From positions 186,001 to 250,000 of the forward strand of contig NKYR01000005.1 in NCBI GenBank assembly GCA_003184365.1: a stretch of 64,000 nt of DNA. Reading direction: 5' to 3'. The translations under genes were made by a program, and so were the position numbers. Of this stretch, positions 36,299 through 47,345 are shown piece after piece (within the stretch, counting starts at the first letter, position 1; each line of letters begins with the position of its first letter). Below the pieces are notes generated by a model. It had not been told where the DNA came from and did no database searches. It was given only the letters and a program-made list of their open reading frames with translations. Source of the DNA: Evernia prunastri. Taxonomy: Eukaryota; Ascomycota; Lecanoromycetes; Lecanorales; Parmeliaceae.

Positions 36299-36823
36299 AT
36301 GCCGTCCTCGATCAGCTCAACAGAATTACTGCACGCCTTCAAACAAGGTAGAAAACCCGGCGTGGATTTCCTCTTCGTCGATCTTCGTCGGAACGATCAC
36401 GATGTGGGTATCCCAAGTAGTGCCACTCACTCAAGACTGATCGGTGATAGGGTGGCACCATGAAACGGTCTTTGAATTTGCCCGCCCAATCTCTATATCA
36501 GAGTTTGCCCACTCTTTACTCACCTCTGCCTTGCTGCGGGCGTGAAACAGGTCATCTGGTGGTGTGGTAAATCATGTGCTATCGACGGTCAGTAATCCGA
36601 TTCTGAAGAAGGCGAAGCATCTTCCAAAGGACGTGGGACCAGGGCGGCAGGCTGGTTCGATGATCTTATCCAGGATCGAAACGGGATCGGTTCACTTCAG
36701 AGCTTGGTGCTCGAAGGAGGCATCACAGGGTGGGCGAATGCGGACCCGGACTGCGTTGAATGGATGGCAAACTACGATGCGGACTTCTGGCAGATGCGCA
36801 AAGAATTGCACGAGAAGGCATAG
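36299..36823 (+). pseudogene. ACR2: Acr2/CDC25-like arsenate reductase, frameshifted
   Basis: Exon 1 (36299-36403), a 47-nt intron and the start of exon 2 at 36451 give a clean rhodanese/CDC25-like N-terminus (VDFLFVDLRRNDHD joined to GGTMKRSLNLPAQSLYQSLP). Around 36519-36530 one extra base shifts the frame; the continuation LAAGVKQVIWWCGKS is in the next frame. A stop or unplaced intron follows near 36592, and the sequence resumes as GRGTRAAGWFDDLIQDR to the stop at 36821-36823. The catalytic CX5R loop cannot be read as one piece. The gene would have reduced arsenate to arsenite for ACR3. A sequencing error could explain the shift, but not easily the damaged active-site loop. Confidence 0.75.
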
Positions 36824-36876
36824 TTCGAGCCGACACTAAAGGTGCGCTGCGATTGGGTCGTGTCACTGATGAGTAC

Positions 36877-37878
36877 TTACATTTCCTTGACAACTTGCTT
36901 GGCTTTCTCTTCTTTTGCTCTTTCTTGCGCTCGCATGATGTGACGGTCGGCAACCCCCCCCCCAATCTGACCTGACCATGATGATATACTTGACAAGCTC
37001 CTCCATGCAATCCACTATACGATCTCGGTTGCCGCTGGGTACCATCCTGCTCCCTACTTGTTCGGCATTTTCGTCGGTAAATTGCGTATATGCCGCAGGA
37101 ACTGAAAATTGGTTTGGGATGGTGAACTTCCGCATCCAACGTCCAAGTACTCGTAAAAAATTGACGGCATCGAATGACTGTGATCATCTGATTTTTAAGA
37201 CTGCTGCCTTTTAGAGGTTAAGTTTGGATGTCGGGGATCGTAGGAACAGGTTTGGAAGAGGGATTTGAAATTTCTCTCCACGACCAATTTGTCACGTACC
37301 AGGTTGCCTCTTCTAGAGAGACCCAAGAATAGGCATCACTCCAGCGGTTCAGATTTTGCCGCTCTTGCACTTTGGAGTGGTTGTGCTGCACATCGTCTTT
37401 GACTGGCAGGTCGGTGGCATCATGGATTCTGACGTCGTATCCCAGACGAAACCAAATCCGAGCAACTTCAAAGGCCAACAATCGCGAATAGAGGCTATTT
37501 ATTAAGTGAAGATATAAGCAATTTGATTATTAGTGCCTCCCCAAAAGAGGGGGTCTTACCGTTTTCGTAGGCTTCCGGTCAGAACCAACACCTTTGTTAT
37601 ACCCTTTAGCCCGTTACCTCCTTTAGATCCTCTTCGGCCATTCTCGTGACAGTACTCAGTTCGAGCTGACTGACCCAGTCGCATGCCGTGGTGGCGGCAT
37701 CGAGAAGGAACGGTCGGTAATTGCTTCGTAACACTAAATCATCCTCTTCCGGGGGATTTGCTAGGCTGCGATGAGCGTAATCATGGTCCATACCCAGTCT
37801 GTGTGTGCTTCGCATCGCTGGCACATTGTTCAGGTCTCCGCGCGAGGTGGTCGCTGCGGCTCTATTTTTCTAAGCCAT
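36877..37878 (-). pseudogene. arsH: arsH relic (NADPH-dependent FMN reductase)
   Basis: Reverse-strand remnants run in family order: DLNNVPAMRSTHR, HRSLANPPEEDD, YRPFLLDAATTACDWV, VLVLTGSLRKR, an intron, LYSRLLAFEVARIWFRLGYD, DDVQHNHSKVQE, AVNFLRVLGRWMRKFTIPNQ, DCMEELVKYIIMVR and a charged C-terminal helix ending at 36877. Lesions are multiple. Codon 3 is TAG (37870-37872). There is a frameshift with a stop near 37606, a scrambled stretch around 37135-37290, and another frame change at a run of ten C/G (36954-36963). ArsH proteins oxidise trivalent organoarsenicals. This copy is clearly non-functional. Confidence 0.85.
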
Positions 37879-38276
37879 GGTCATTGACACGGCCGTGGTG
37901 GGGCCACACAGATCACACCCGGCTTCTACCAAATGGCATCGAGCTGAGCTTGCCGTACGGAAAGCAAGCCATTGGGCCGCGCACATGTCAGTGCCAGTAT
38001 GGCGAGATTTGAGAAGATTTGGCGACTTGTAGACGGATGCCTGGTGGCGGGCTTCATACGGTCAATTATAGTTTGCAGCATGTCACTACCTCTTGGCTAG
38101 CCGACAATTCTGCTCACCAAGTCTTGTGATCTCGACCCTCGGGACTACCAATGAAATCGTTGCTCACCCATGCGAGCCTTTCTTTCTCTTTCCTTTTTCT
38201 AGTCAAATTTCTTCTATCGATAGCTCTGGATTGTGTTGCAACGCTGTACATCGGGCGAGGCGATCTTTTCAATAAA
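37879..38276. other. Intergenic, no gene seen
   Basis: About 400 bp between the arsH relic and a truncated MFS gene; no further feature. Confidence 0.4.
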
Positions 38277-38760
38277 ATGACAGCGACGAATCCAGATAAT
38301 GTCATGGCTATGGACACAGTACATAATGGAGACGACGAGCCCCCACCCGGTGGTGGCTATGGATGGGTGTGTGTGGCAGCCTGTTTCATGATCAATTTTT
38401 TCACCTGGGGCATCATTTCGGTGAGTTAGAAAGCATGGGAGCTTTCACAAATGTATTGTGACAGTCGTTACATCGGGCTCTGACCGAGACTCCCTGTATC
38501 CACAGATACTCTCGAGAGATTCTGAGGAAGGTCAAGTGTGCTTGGACAGAAGGACGTGTCACTTTCCAAAGACAAAGTGCTTGCAACTGCTGCTGGCCAC
38601 CGCTAGCCAGCCAACGTTAATTGCCCTCCCGTGTTCGTACCCAAGTGATTATCATCGGCCTTGCACAGCACTGGCTCGAGAGTCAGGGCATTCTTCTTGA
38701 CACGAGTACATTCCTAATCAACCAAAGCCCTTGGGCATTTAATAGGATTGTAGTTCAGGG
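38277..38760 (+). pseudogene. Truncated MFS monocarboxylate-transporter-like gene
   Basis: The first exon (38277-38422 or slightly shorter) encodes the typical N-terminus of MCH/MCT-type transporters: PPPGGGYGWVCVAACFMINF then FTWGIIS, ending at a GTGAGT donor. Downstream the sequence no longer reads as the expected second helix. Only weak traces (VIIIGLAQ near 38652) follow, interrupted by stops, and the remaining ten or so helices are absent before the bZIP gene. It is best read as a 3'-truncated remnant. Confidence 0.65.
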
Positions 38761-39001
38761 GACTAGGCAGAGGCCATGACCCTCAGACTTCGCCGACCCC
38801 CCCCCCCCCGAGAGCTTCCATTTCCTCAATCTACCGGCAACGTCGAGTTACGCGTCAAAGTCTCCCTTATAGCGATAAATCGCACTGTAAAGTTACAGTA
38901 TGAAGAAGGCTTATATTAGGGAATCCAGCATTTAGACGTCGATAGCTTTGTAGCCGCTCTTCTTATGCTTCCGTGCCAGCCAAAACTGAGCGCGCCATCC
39001 C

Positions 39002-39878
39002 TCATCGATCCATGACTCGAAATACCGTCAGATTATCCACGTAGCAATCATTTACTGGTCGGCACCCTAGCTCGGCGCTTGCTTCTTCCATAGACAGACC
39101 ACTATTCATGCTTACGATGATCGTTGCCGCCTCCATGCATGGTGTCATATTGTTCTGAGTCCCCTTGCTCTTCTCGATATGTTCGGTAGACGAATGGAGG
39201 CGTACGGTATGTTCTTGCGGGGGCGAGCGTTGGCTTCCGATGGGCTGATCCTTGCTGGCTATAGGACAGATAGAGCGTTGGGGACAGTCAGCGTCCCCTG
39301 AGGCGTTCAAGATACCAGCCAAGTTGGCAGGCTGGACCGTACTAGCAGTATTTAGTGGCGATAGTCTTGCCATAAGCTTCTGATGCGATGTATTCGAGGA
39401 TGATGCGGTCAAGTGCTCTTGGCCACAAATAGATCTTGTGGAGGAAGGCAGGATAGATCGAGCAGAAAGTCCGTCCGAAGCTCCACATTCTGAGCCGTGC
39501 ATGTCAGCCTTAAGATAGGATTCGACTTCCGCGTCCTTTACTCCTTTACATGCTAACAGGGAGCGCAATCTCGCATTCTCTCGTATCACGCCCCGCGCCG
39601 CGATCTGTAGCGAGCTCGACGCCTGCACGCCGCGAAGTTCATATTCCCTTAACCGCTCTTCTAAATTACGCATGTGTTCATTCCGGCGCGCGCGCGAGCG
39701 ACGCTGGTTGTTGCGAACGCGAGCCAAATCAGGTCTCTACCAAACATCAAAGTCGCAGCTTTTGTTAGCCTTGCCCCACGGAATTTCACGACTTCTCAAA
39801 CATGCTATGAGGGTCACTGCTTACCTTCCCGGGCATATCTACTCGCGCTGACTTGCCTAGTGTGCAGGAGCTGCTCAT
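39002..39878 (-). CDS. bZIP transcription factor
   Basis: A short first exon (39825-39878) and a main exon (39002-39736) join across an 88-nt intron to 262 aa. The basic region ARVRNNQRRSRARRNEHMRN spans residues ~22-41, with the invariant Asn and Arg (NNQRRSRARR). A leucine-zipper-like heptad follows. The C-terminal block TPCMEAATIIVSMNSGLS, ELGCRPVNDCYVDN and VFRVMDR is common to a group of fungal bZIP proteins. The product should bind DNA as a dimer. Target genes are unknown; its neighbours (arsenic cluster, P5C reductase) do not settle that. Confidence 0.85.
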
Positions 39879-39984
39879 TGGATGTTGTTGGTGAATTCAA
39901 AGTCGATGGCTGAAAAGTTGGAGGTGGAGCGGCGTAAAACACTATGGGTTTAAAAGAACTTTATACTTATGCATACGGTATGTT

Positions 39985-40140
39985 ATGCTTGCAAGAACTA
40001 CGTCGCAAAACCAACAGGAGATAACTCTGTGGTTGGATGTAGTTATTCGGTTCGATTCATAATGGCGCTGGTATAGTGGTGTTGCGGTACTTCTTATTCT
40101 CTAACTAATATTTATGTCTAGCCAGATTCAACGGCCTTTT
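39985..40140 (+). repeat. Dispersed repeat, copy 2
   Basis: Direct-orientation counterpart of 33950-34070, with ACCAACAGGAGATA and TATTTATGTCTAGCCA then ATTCAACGGCCTT. It lies between the bZIP start and the P5C reductase 3' end. The two copies bracket about 6 kb that holds all the arsenic genes, the truncated MFS gene and the bZIP gene. Confidence 0.5.
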
Positions 40141-40180
40141 ACTTGTCCTCCAGTGTGTGACAAGAATCCATGCACATAGT

Positions 40181-41260
40181 TTAGAATCGCGTTCCATTGA
40201 CTCCCTGCATGCCCTTACCCAATTGACTGGCAACCACCGTAGCTTCCCTGACACTCCTAGCCACTGTTCCTCTAAGACTTCCCTCCTCCAGCACAAGCAA
40301 TCCTCCAATAGTACACCCTCCAGGAGTACTGACCTTCTCCCTTACCATAGCCGGATGCTCACCATTCAGCACCAGCCCCGCCGTCCCTCTCATCGTTTGC
40401 GCGGCCATTAATTGTGCCTCAGCTCTAGGCAGGCCCATAGCCACAGCCCCATCCGCCATTGCTTCAAGTACTAGCGCAAAGAATGCTGGTCCGGAGCCAC
40501 AGAGCGCTGTGCTAGCATCCATTGACGCTGGGGGAAGGTGGACGACTCTTCCGATTCGAGTGAACATCCATGATACTAGGGCATCAAGTGACGGTGGAAG
40601 CGGAGGATTGGAAGTTGCAATGACGGTCATAGATTCACGTATCAGCGAAGCAGTATTAGGCATGACCCGTACGATTCTGCAGCGGCCGTCCACGGCGGGG
40701 TCTGCTGGCAGTGTCTTGTTGCTACCTTGGCCGTATATTGTATCTTCGATCTGAGATACGGGCACTCCAGCCAGGATACTGATCAGGAGTTTTCCTGCTA
40801 ATGATTCCCGCATACCTTCCTCTTGTAGCACCGCGGAGAGATTATAGGGCTTGCAGGCAAGCAGCACGACGTCTGCTTCCCGAACGCCCTTGAGGTTGTC
40901 ATTTTGTAGTATTGTTAAAGCAGACGTCAGGTGTGAAAGCTCTGTATTGATTCGTTTTGCAGAAGTAGGGCGTGTGACGCAAGCAATAAAATGGGAAGGT
41001 GTACGAGGAGGGAGCTCTTCGGAAGGTGTCGTAGTACCATTGGTTGAGCGCGCGGAACTCTGCTCACACAGAGAAGAGAGAATACCGGAGAGGATAGCGA
41101 TACCGAGAGTACCTTGAGCAGAGGAATTTTAGCTCCGGTAATGGAAGAGGCTTCGCGCGAATACATACGCACCGCATCCTAGGACTGTTAAAGTGCCATC
41201 ACCGCCCTTCTTTTCCCCAGGGACGAGATATGTACCGGTTTGTGCATCGTATGACGGCAT
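40181..41260 (-). CDS. PRO3: Pyrroline-5-carboxylate reductase
   Basis: Exons 41173-41260 and 40181-41112 (60-nt intron) give 339 aa. The N-terminal nucleotide-binding loop reads TVLGCGTLGIAILSGI, with the intron inside the glycine motif. The Rossmann part continues through EADVVLLACKPYNL. The C-terminal domain has the signature region around STALCGSGPAFFALVLEAMA and TPGGCTIGGLLVLEEG. The enzyme makes proline from pyrroline-5-carboxylate with NAD(P)H in the cytosol. It is slightly longer than usual because of a polar insert after the first strand. The gene looks complete. Confidence 0.93.
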
Positions 41261-41854
41261 TTTGATGCTTCGTGAAGCTTTGAAAATAGAGACCACCGGG
41301 TCAGAGTGTTACTCACCCGAGATTGTCGCTTTTAAGATGCGAGGACAGGGATTGATGCAGCTCTAGCGTACAGGAGACTTCGAGATTTTGTTCCGGAGGG
41401 ATTCGCCGAATTATATATATATTCAGAGTCAGCAATGATTACTTGATTCATTCGTAGTATAAATAATACAAAGTAGTGGATGTTGTGTTAATTTTTCTTC
41501 GTGATAAGATTTAATGGAATTTATCTAGAAGTGAAAAGAAAGCTAATGGTTATGTTCGTAAGGTATTTACACTTAGCGTGGGCTGAGGTTTAGATCAAAC
41601 ATATTCGCTCGATCGGGGCTCTATCATACCTTAGTCTTCAATCGATCATCATGCATTCAAGAGTAGATCAATTCATACCAATTGTGTTCTAAACTAAATT
41701 ATCTACAACCATCACTCTTCGAAATATTGTTCAACAGTCTCGGTGTAGAGTAAAATTGTAAGTAGAGCGCCCATCAACTTGTTAGGGGAAGACATTCACG
41801 TCGAATTTGGCAGATTTAATTCATATATTCGTATAAGCGAATTTTACATTATCT
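41261..41854. other. Intergenic, AT-rich
   Basis: About 590 bp of AT-rich sequence between the divergent P5C reductase and tRNA genes. No gene seen. Confidence 0.4.
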
Positions 41855-42000
41855 GGACAGGTGGCCGAGTGTATGTACTCCCGCAACAAAATTATTATTT
41901 CTTAAAGTTGACAAGGTTGCTAGTGGTTATGGCGCCAGATTAAGGCCTATCTTACATTCTGGTCACGAAAGTGGCGAGGGTTCGAATCCCTCCCTGTTCA
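41855..42000 (+). tRNA. tRNA-Leu (anticodon AAG) with an insert in the D loop
   Basis: The acceptor stem pairs GGACAGG (41855-41861) with CCTGTTC (41993-41999); discriminator A is at 42000. The anticodon stem pairs CCAGA (41935-41939) with TCTGG (41958-41962). The anticodon AAG is at 41942-41944, followed by a canonical 11-nt intron after position 37 (41946-41956). A long variable arm (CAC/GTG stem) and a perfect T arm (GAGGG, TTCGAAT, CCCTC) complete a type II leucine tRNA. The D arm (GGCCGAGT ... GGTTATGGC) is interrupted by 53 nt at 41871-41923. That insert starts GTATGT and ends TTGAC then CTAG, like a spliceosomal intron, and sits between AGTG duplicates. Whether the RNA matures is unknown. 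Confidence 0.85.
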
Positions 42001-42005
42001 CCATA

Positions 42006-42018
42006 TTTTTTTTTTTTT
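42006..42018 (+). terminator. RNA polymerase III T-run terminator
   Basis: Thirteen consecutive T begin 6 nt after the end of the tRNA-Leu gene, as expected for Pol III termination. Confidence 0.85.
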
Positions 42019-42019
42019 C

Positions 42020-42645
42020 TGCGCGGGAAAATGTTGGGGAATTCCGTGTCTTTTTACCTCTACGAGAGTATAAGTCTCTACGGACAGAACCTTCGCAATT
42101 TCAAGCTCTCGGCACCTGGGGAAGTCTAAACGACAAGGTGCAACGACCAATCATCACTGCCTATATCTTGGCGAAAGGAGCAGATTCGTGGGGCAGTACT
42201 CGTAGGCACGCACGCGCTCTCTGTGTATATTCTCCGTTGCGGCAAAGGCATGTCGATGCAACTGTTACATGCTTTCTGGAGCACTTGAGAAGTACTTACA
42301 ACCGGCGGTTCTAGTCAAGTGAATCATCATCGCTCGATCTTTCATCTACGACGCAGCCTCCTCAAAGCTCTGGCAGTGCTCTGCAGTCAGGCAAGGTTGG
42401 CACAAAGTGGTCAATGGTGTGGCAGTATGCATTGTGGATATATGCAAGCTTGCTAACAGCCAGTACCGAAAGCAATCTGAACCGAAGTATGCCAACGCAT
42501 CTTGACGGACCTCACCGTGCACCATGAGCAGCTAAGTCTCTTTGACGGCCAGTGTATATCCCATGGTCACTCCGACTTGTCACCCCATCTGTCGTGGTGA
42601 ACATCCAGGATCTTATAGTACCGCCCGAACTTCCCATCATGAACA
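42020..42645. other. Intergenic, no gene seen
   Basis: About 630 bp between the tRNA and the 3' end of the reverse-strand phosphotransferase gene. Confidence 0.4.
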
Positions 42646-43850
42646 TCAAGTTTCATTGCGTACGCCAACTCCTGTCCCAGCCTGATCCGTCAAAGTAGCA
42701 GACAGCCAGCTTGGCAACTGTTCGCGCCCTTCTACCTTGCGCACCGTCTCCACGTACTGTTTGCGCTCAGTGATTGTGACCCTGATCTTTTCGTTCTTGG
42801 GTACATCGTCCTCGTACATCAATACTGGAACCATCGGGCGCGGTATAACAGACAACGTCAAAGGGAAAAAGACACTTTCCCAGGGCATGGAACAGGCGTG
42901 CTCCCAGTCAATCACTCCCAGAATGTTATAGTTATCATCCACCACAATGTTGTTGTGACCGAAGTCGTCATGTACCAGTGGAAATGGACCAAGATCTCTA
43001 AGAGGACTATTCGCGGCGAGTGCTATGAGCCGGCGTGGAAGCTCGATGATTGAAGCTTTGGTCTCGTCACTGGCCTCTTCAATACCTGGAAACCCTGCTG
43101 CTTGTGCCCAAGCTATGAGATGTTCCGTTGCGGTACTGAATGACCCATCGAGGCCGGGAAGTGGCCCTAAGTCATACGTGCCATCTTGACGCCTAATGAT
43201 GGCGCCGATTTTGGGGAACATGATTGATGATATTTCTGTCTACTGACATGTCAAAACTGTACAGATATAATATTGTTGGTATCAAACGACATCGGACTTA
43301 CTTGGAATCTTGCCATTTCGGTGTAGAACTTGTCTTTATACTGAGATGGAATGAAGTCAACGTTCAGTTCCATGCCAACTTTGCCGGAAAGACATTCCAT
43401 GAGCATGAACGGTGCTCCGACAGCACTTTTAGGACTCGCAACATAACCAAAGATCATTGGCATAAGGACACTGGTCCGCTCTCTCACCAACTGCATGCAA
43501 TCAACTTCGCGCTGAACCAGGCTAGACTGTTCAACGCCGTCCATGTTACTCGTCATTCGAAGTCTTGCAATCCAGCGCGAGCCTCCTTGAACTTTGATGA
43601 TGCGGACCATATTGCGTCCTCCCAGGGTGAGCTGTGGATCGATGGTACATTCCTCATCGCCTTTACACTGTGAAGCGTACCAACAAAGGGCGTTCCAGTC
43701 AATGGCATCCAGGAACCAACGGCCAAATGCACTGAATGCATCATCTCCAAGATCATTCGATAACCCTTCCCATTTGTAGCCTCCGAAGTTCTCGTTACTC
43801 GCCATGATCATGGCTGAAAGATGCCAAACTGAAGTGCGAGTGAAGATCAA
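42646..43850 (-). CDS. Aminoglycoside phosphotransferase (APH)-fold protein
   Basis: Exons 43302-43850 and 42646-43239 join (62-nt intron, tandem TAG acceptor) to 380 aa; an in-frame ATG at 43802 is an alternative start. The N-lobe includes RWIARLRM, likely with the ATP-binding region. The C-lobe has the Brenner-type motif LVHDDFGHNNIVVDD (catalytic Asp and Asn) and the metal-binding IDWEHAC. This fold phosphorylates small molecules. Fungal members are numerous, mostly of unknown substrate, and the name does not imply drug resistance. No helpful neighbours. Confidence 0.83.
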
Positions 43851-45450
43851 AGTTACTATTGCCTTGATGAGGCTTTGGACTTGCGAATCGTGGAAGCCTT
43901 TACCTCGATCTTGTGGTGCGTACCGCTGACCTAGTTTAGGACAGATTCAAGTGCTGTTTGATCAATCTCTATTGAAATGGCACTTTCATTTCACTTTACG
44001 ACTGTTGGCAATGCCAAAATGGTTCAGCAAGACTTGCAAACAAGCCAAAAAGTTCCTGACTTCCTGACGGCAGCCCGAGATCGATCCACACTGAGGCTTC
44101 TCTTTCCCTTCTTTACAGTTCAGTTCTATCCACCGATTTTCTCCCACCTCAGTCAGGTAAGCATAAGACACTGCCTCTTTACATTAAGCCGCGGCTAACA
44201 CCACAGTCCGGGACTACGACTGTCATCAGGTCCAATGCACAGCTTGTGAATGCCGCTGCCAGGGCGTCGGCGGAACATTTCAATCACACCAAACCACCGC
44301 CTCCTCCTCCTAAACATAAACCCAGTCTCTACACTAAGTGTAAGACCGACGCTTGCAAGGAAACCTCCGTGAAACGCGGCGAGCCCTGTGGAAGATGTAA
44401 AGCAGTTGCTAAGTAGACGACTGTCTACCGGCCAGACCAATCCACTCAGCTTTGACAATGCCCGACTCTTGAGAGACATTGGTGGATGATGGCCTGGCAC
44501 ACATGGGTGGCGTTGAGGAGACTAGAAGGAGGGAAATGCATGCGATCAGTTTACCGGGACGTTTAGCTTCTAGCTAAGTTGCGCTAGACTGGTATGCTGG
44601 TTAGCTAGGCACAGACAGGACAAACTAGGAAAAAATCATCTTAATTAAAGAATGTTCCTACCTCCGATCTAACTCAAAGATCAGCTGTGCGGGCAGAATC
44701 GCGGAGGTATGAGGGAAATTTTTAAATGTCCGTTCAACGGAGGGACTTCCGTTGCCATCTCTCCACCTCTACATCCGCTAAGGTATAAGACATCGCAGGG
44801 CCTCAAATACGACAACGCAGAGAAAATTGTCCGAGGTGTAACACGGCTTTGCCCGCAATAAAAGCTCTCTCTGACGGGCCTTTTCAACTGGTCTTGACGA
44901 TGTTTGGCTCTTATCGGACATCAGTGAACTGGCTGAGAGCATTGTATGGCGGTGGCTGCTTTCGTACTGAGGCTATAACCACCCCTGCCCTGCAGCCTCC
45001 GAACGGTTCGCCGGACCATGCGCTCAAAGCTGTCCCGGAAGTTGGAGACTATTCGGGCTTTTCTTGCCAAACACCCGTACGCTCACCACCAATGGGCCGC
45101 ATTTGGGAAAATGAAAATAAACGTTGAGGAAGATCTTGGCGCTTTGCGCGCTTCCAGCAGGATTTGCGGATGCATCATGGATTATCCCATGCCCTATGTC
45201 GCGACTCAATAAGCGATAGGTATGTTGATCCCATGGGCTCGCTTTTGATAGACTGAGGCGACAGCCGATGCGCCTCCGAAAGTGCGCACTGGGCAACTAC
45301 GTGATGGAAGCGTAAGCATAAGTGTACGTCCCTCGAGTTTTCCAAACAAACATGTCTCAGCTACAAAGCCTTTTCGAGCTGAGGAATCCTTCATCTGCAC
45401 TCAGGATCTTCAATTTGGATTCAAGTACGTGGAACAGAAGTGGGTCAATA
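43851..45450. other. Gene-poor stretch, no gene seen
   Basis: About 1.6 kb with short overlapping frames on both strands and no recognisable domain, RNA or repeat. Confidence 0.4.
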
Positions 45451-45999
45451 ATGTCCAGGCAAAGACGGTCCCTACCGTGGCTCCTAACGCTCATTCCATG
45501 TCTGATCCTACCCTGCCTCTCCGCTCCACCTATACATCCTGCGCTCAATCTTACCAGCAACCCCCAAGCTCTTAATCTCGTCGATTTAAACGCCAACCAG
45601 CCATACCAATGTCTCGAGGGTAAGATCTTCCATTCTCGTCGAGCCAGGATCGGAGACTGCACTCGTGCTCTGGCCCGCCTTCCCAATTACCACACTATAA
45701 GAGATTTCGTCAACGGGACCGGCGACCCAGACTTGAATCCTTACCTCCTACCGTATACCGCTACGTATTCTGGATGTCAGATCAAGGTGGAGCTGGTCTA
45801 TGGAGAATCTGAGGAGAGCTCGTGGCTCAGCATCAACATCGCCACCACCAAAGTCATAAATGCGTGCGTGGTGGGATACTCACAAGATGCAATGACTGGA
45901 GGCATAACACGTGTGGGGCTTCAAGATCGGATGCGGATCACGATCGAGAAAACGCGACTAAGTGCTGAAGATGACACGGATGATACGAGTCAAGCCTGA
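45451..45999 (+). CDS. Small secreted protein with four-Cys pattern
   Basis: A single-exon frame open from 45322; I choose the ATG at 45451, which puts a signal peptide at the N-terminus (basic MSRQRRS, then PWLLTLIPCLILPCLSA). The mature part of about 160 residues has Cys in CLEG, GDCTRAL, SGCQIKVEL and INACVVG contexts, with LPNYHTIRDFVNG between. A spaced C...DC...GC...C layout recurs in secreted fungal proteins of unknown function. The tail is acidic. No activity can be assigned. Confidence 0.65.
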   Translation: MSRQRRSLPWLLTLIPCLILPCLSAPPIHPALNLTSNPQALNLVDLNANQPYQCLEGKIFHSRRARIGDCTRALARLPNYHTIRDFVNGTGDPDLNPYLLPYTATYSGCQIKVELVYGESEESSWLSINIATTKVINACVVGYSQDAMTGGITRVGLQDRMRITIEKTRLSAEDDTDDTSQA

Positions 46000-47345
46000 G
46001 CGTATGCCTAGGAAATGACTGATCGAGACGCTGCCACCAACTTCAGCAGTCGATCTTGCGGCAACGACAACATCACAGCGTTGACGTTTGATGAGGGTTC
46101 AGCTAGAATCCTCAACACATAAATCGGAATGCGGCAAGCAGATATATACAGTAGCCAAGCTTGTCGCTGATGGAGTTTGATTCATCCTGCCGGGCTCCAT
46201 GCAATAGCCAATTTGAGTAGTACCAGTTGGACCAGTCTTATGAGAACCAGGGTAGCATGGAGAAGAGTGGGAAGTGGGATGCGTGTATCTCATGCACGAC
46301 TCTGTTACATGAAGCTTGGGGCCAGCCGTCAGTAGATAGTTGAATAGGGATGTACATACATGGACCGATTACATAGATCAAGTCACGAAACGAGATGCGC
46401 CTCTTGTCTTCCCTCCTTACCAGCCTACCAGATCCCATAAGAATGCTGGACTGCGTTGAGTTTTGCGGTCGTGTGCTGCGGCCCAGAAACCAGAATAGAA
46501 GCGGCCTTTCGCGGATCTGGCAACATTAAGCGCTCCAACATCCGCTTGAAGGATCTTCATCATGTGAGTCCACAGCTAGTTGCCTACTCTTGTAAGTAGT
46601 CTCGTCGGCTGGAGAAGGGAAGACTTTCTAGAAGAATGGGTAGCCTGTATCGGAGCTCCAGAAAGATGTCTCAGCTCCATGCTTTCAGAAGCTGCGCCCA
46701 CTCAATATTCTTTCGACCTGCCCGTCTCTGGGTCTACAAGGCTGCTGTGGGAGCTTTCTGTGCCAGCTGATTGATTGAAGGCTTCAAGATAAGTATCATA
46801 CTTTGAGGCACTAAAGACGGGTAACTTCATAGCCGCATGGAAGTCACGCCTCCGTTACACCACCGGCGGATTTTCTGATATGGCTGGGGAGGTTATCTAT
46901 AAACGTGCTGTGCATGCGAATCTACTCCAATCTTCTGTCTTTGAAGATGTCTTCACGTCCGTCATATATGAAGGGTAACTCTTGCAACGAGATGGGTCGC
47001 AGAACTCTTCTTCCAAAGCAATAACACGGCTCGCATAAAGTATCTAATCGTCAGCCAGCCGCTCTGCCTGAAGCTCCACCTCTAGATTGTTTCCTGCGCC
47101 TTTGACGCGAAGGCTAGAACAAACTTCACGGTATCGTTTCAAGTCTTTACACCCCACGGTTTCTGATCTTACGTACATTGTTCTTGAAGGGATCCTTGAA
47201 AACGATATGAAAAGTCAAGATTCCTTCCCCCAACATCAGATGTTTGGAATACTTGGGTAGACAAGACTCAATTTAAATTTCTACACCACAACACTGGGAG
47301 CGATTAAATCATCTGCATTCGTTAGTCCTGCCTTGGGAGTTTCGC
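46000..47345. other. Intergenic, no gene seen
   Basis: About 1.35 kb. Only short frames, none supported. Confidence 0.4.

Noticed and set aside
36520..36600. Intron to explain the frame change in the arsenate-reductase gene
   Set aside because: The shift occurs within about ten bases inside a conserved stretch, with no room for an intron; a one-base insertion is simpler.
42001..42003. Apparent genome-encoded CCA after the tRNA-Leu
   Set aside because: Eukaryotic nuclear tRNAs add CCA after transcription; these three bases directly after the discriminator are most likely coincidence.
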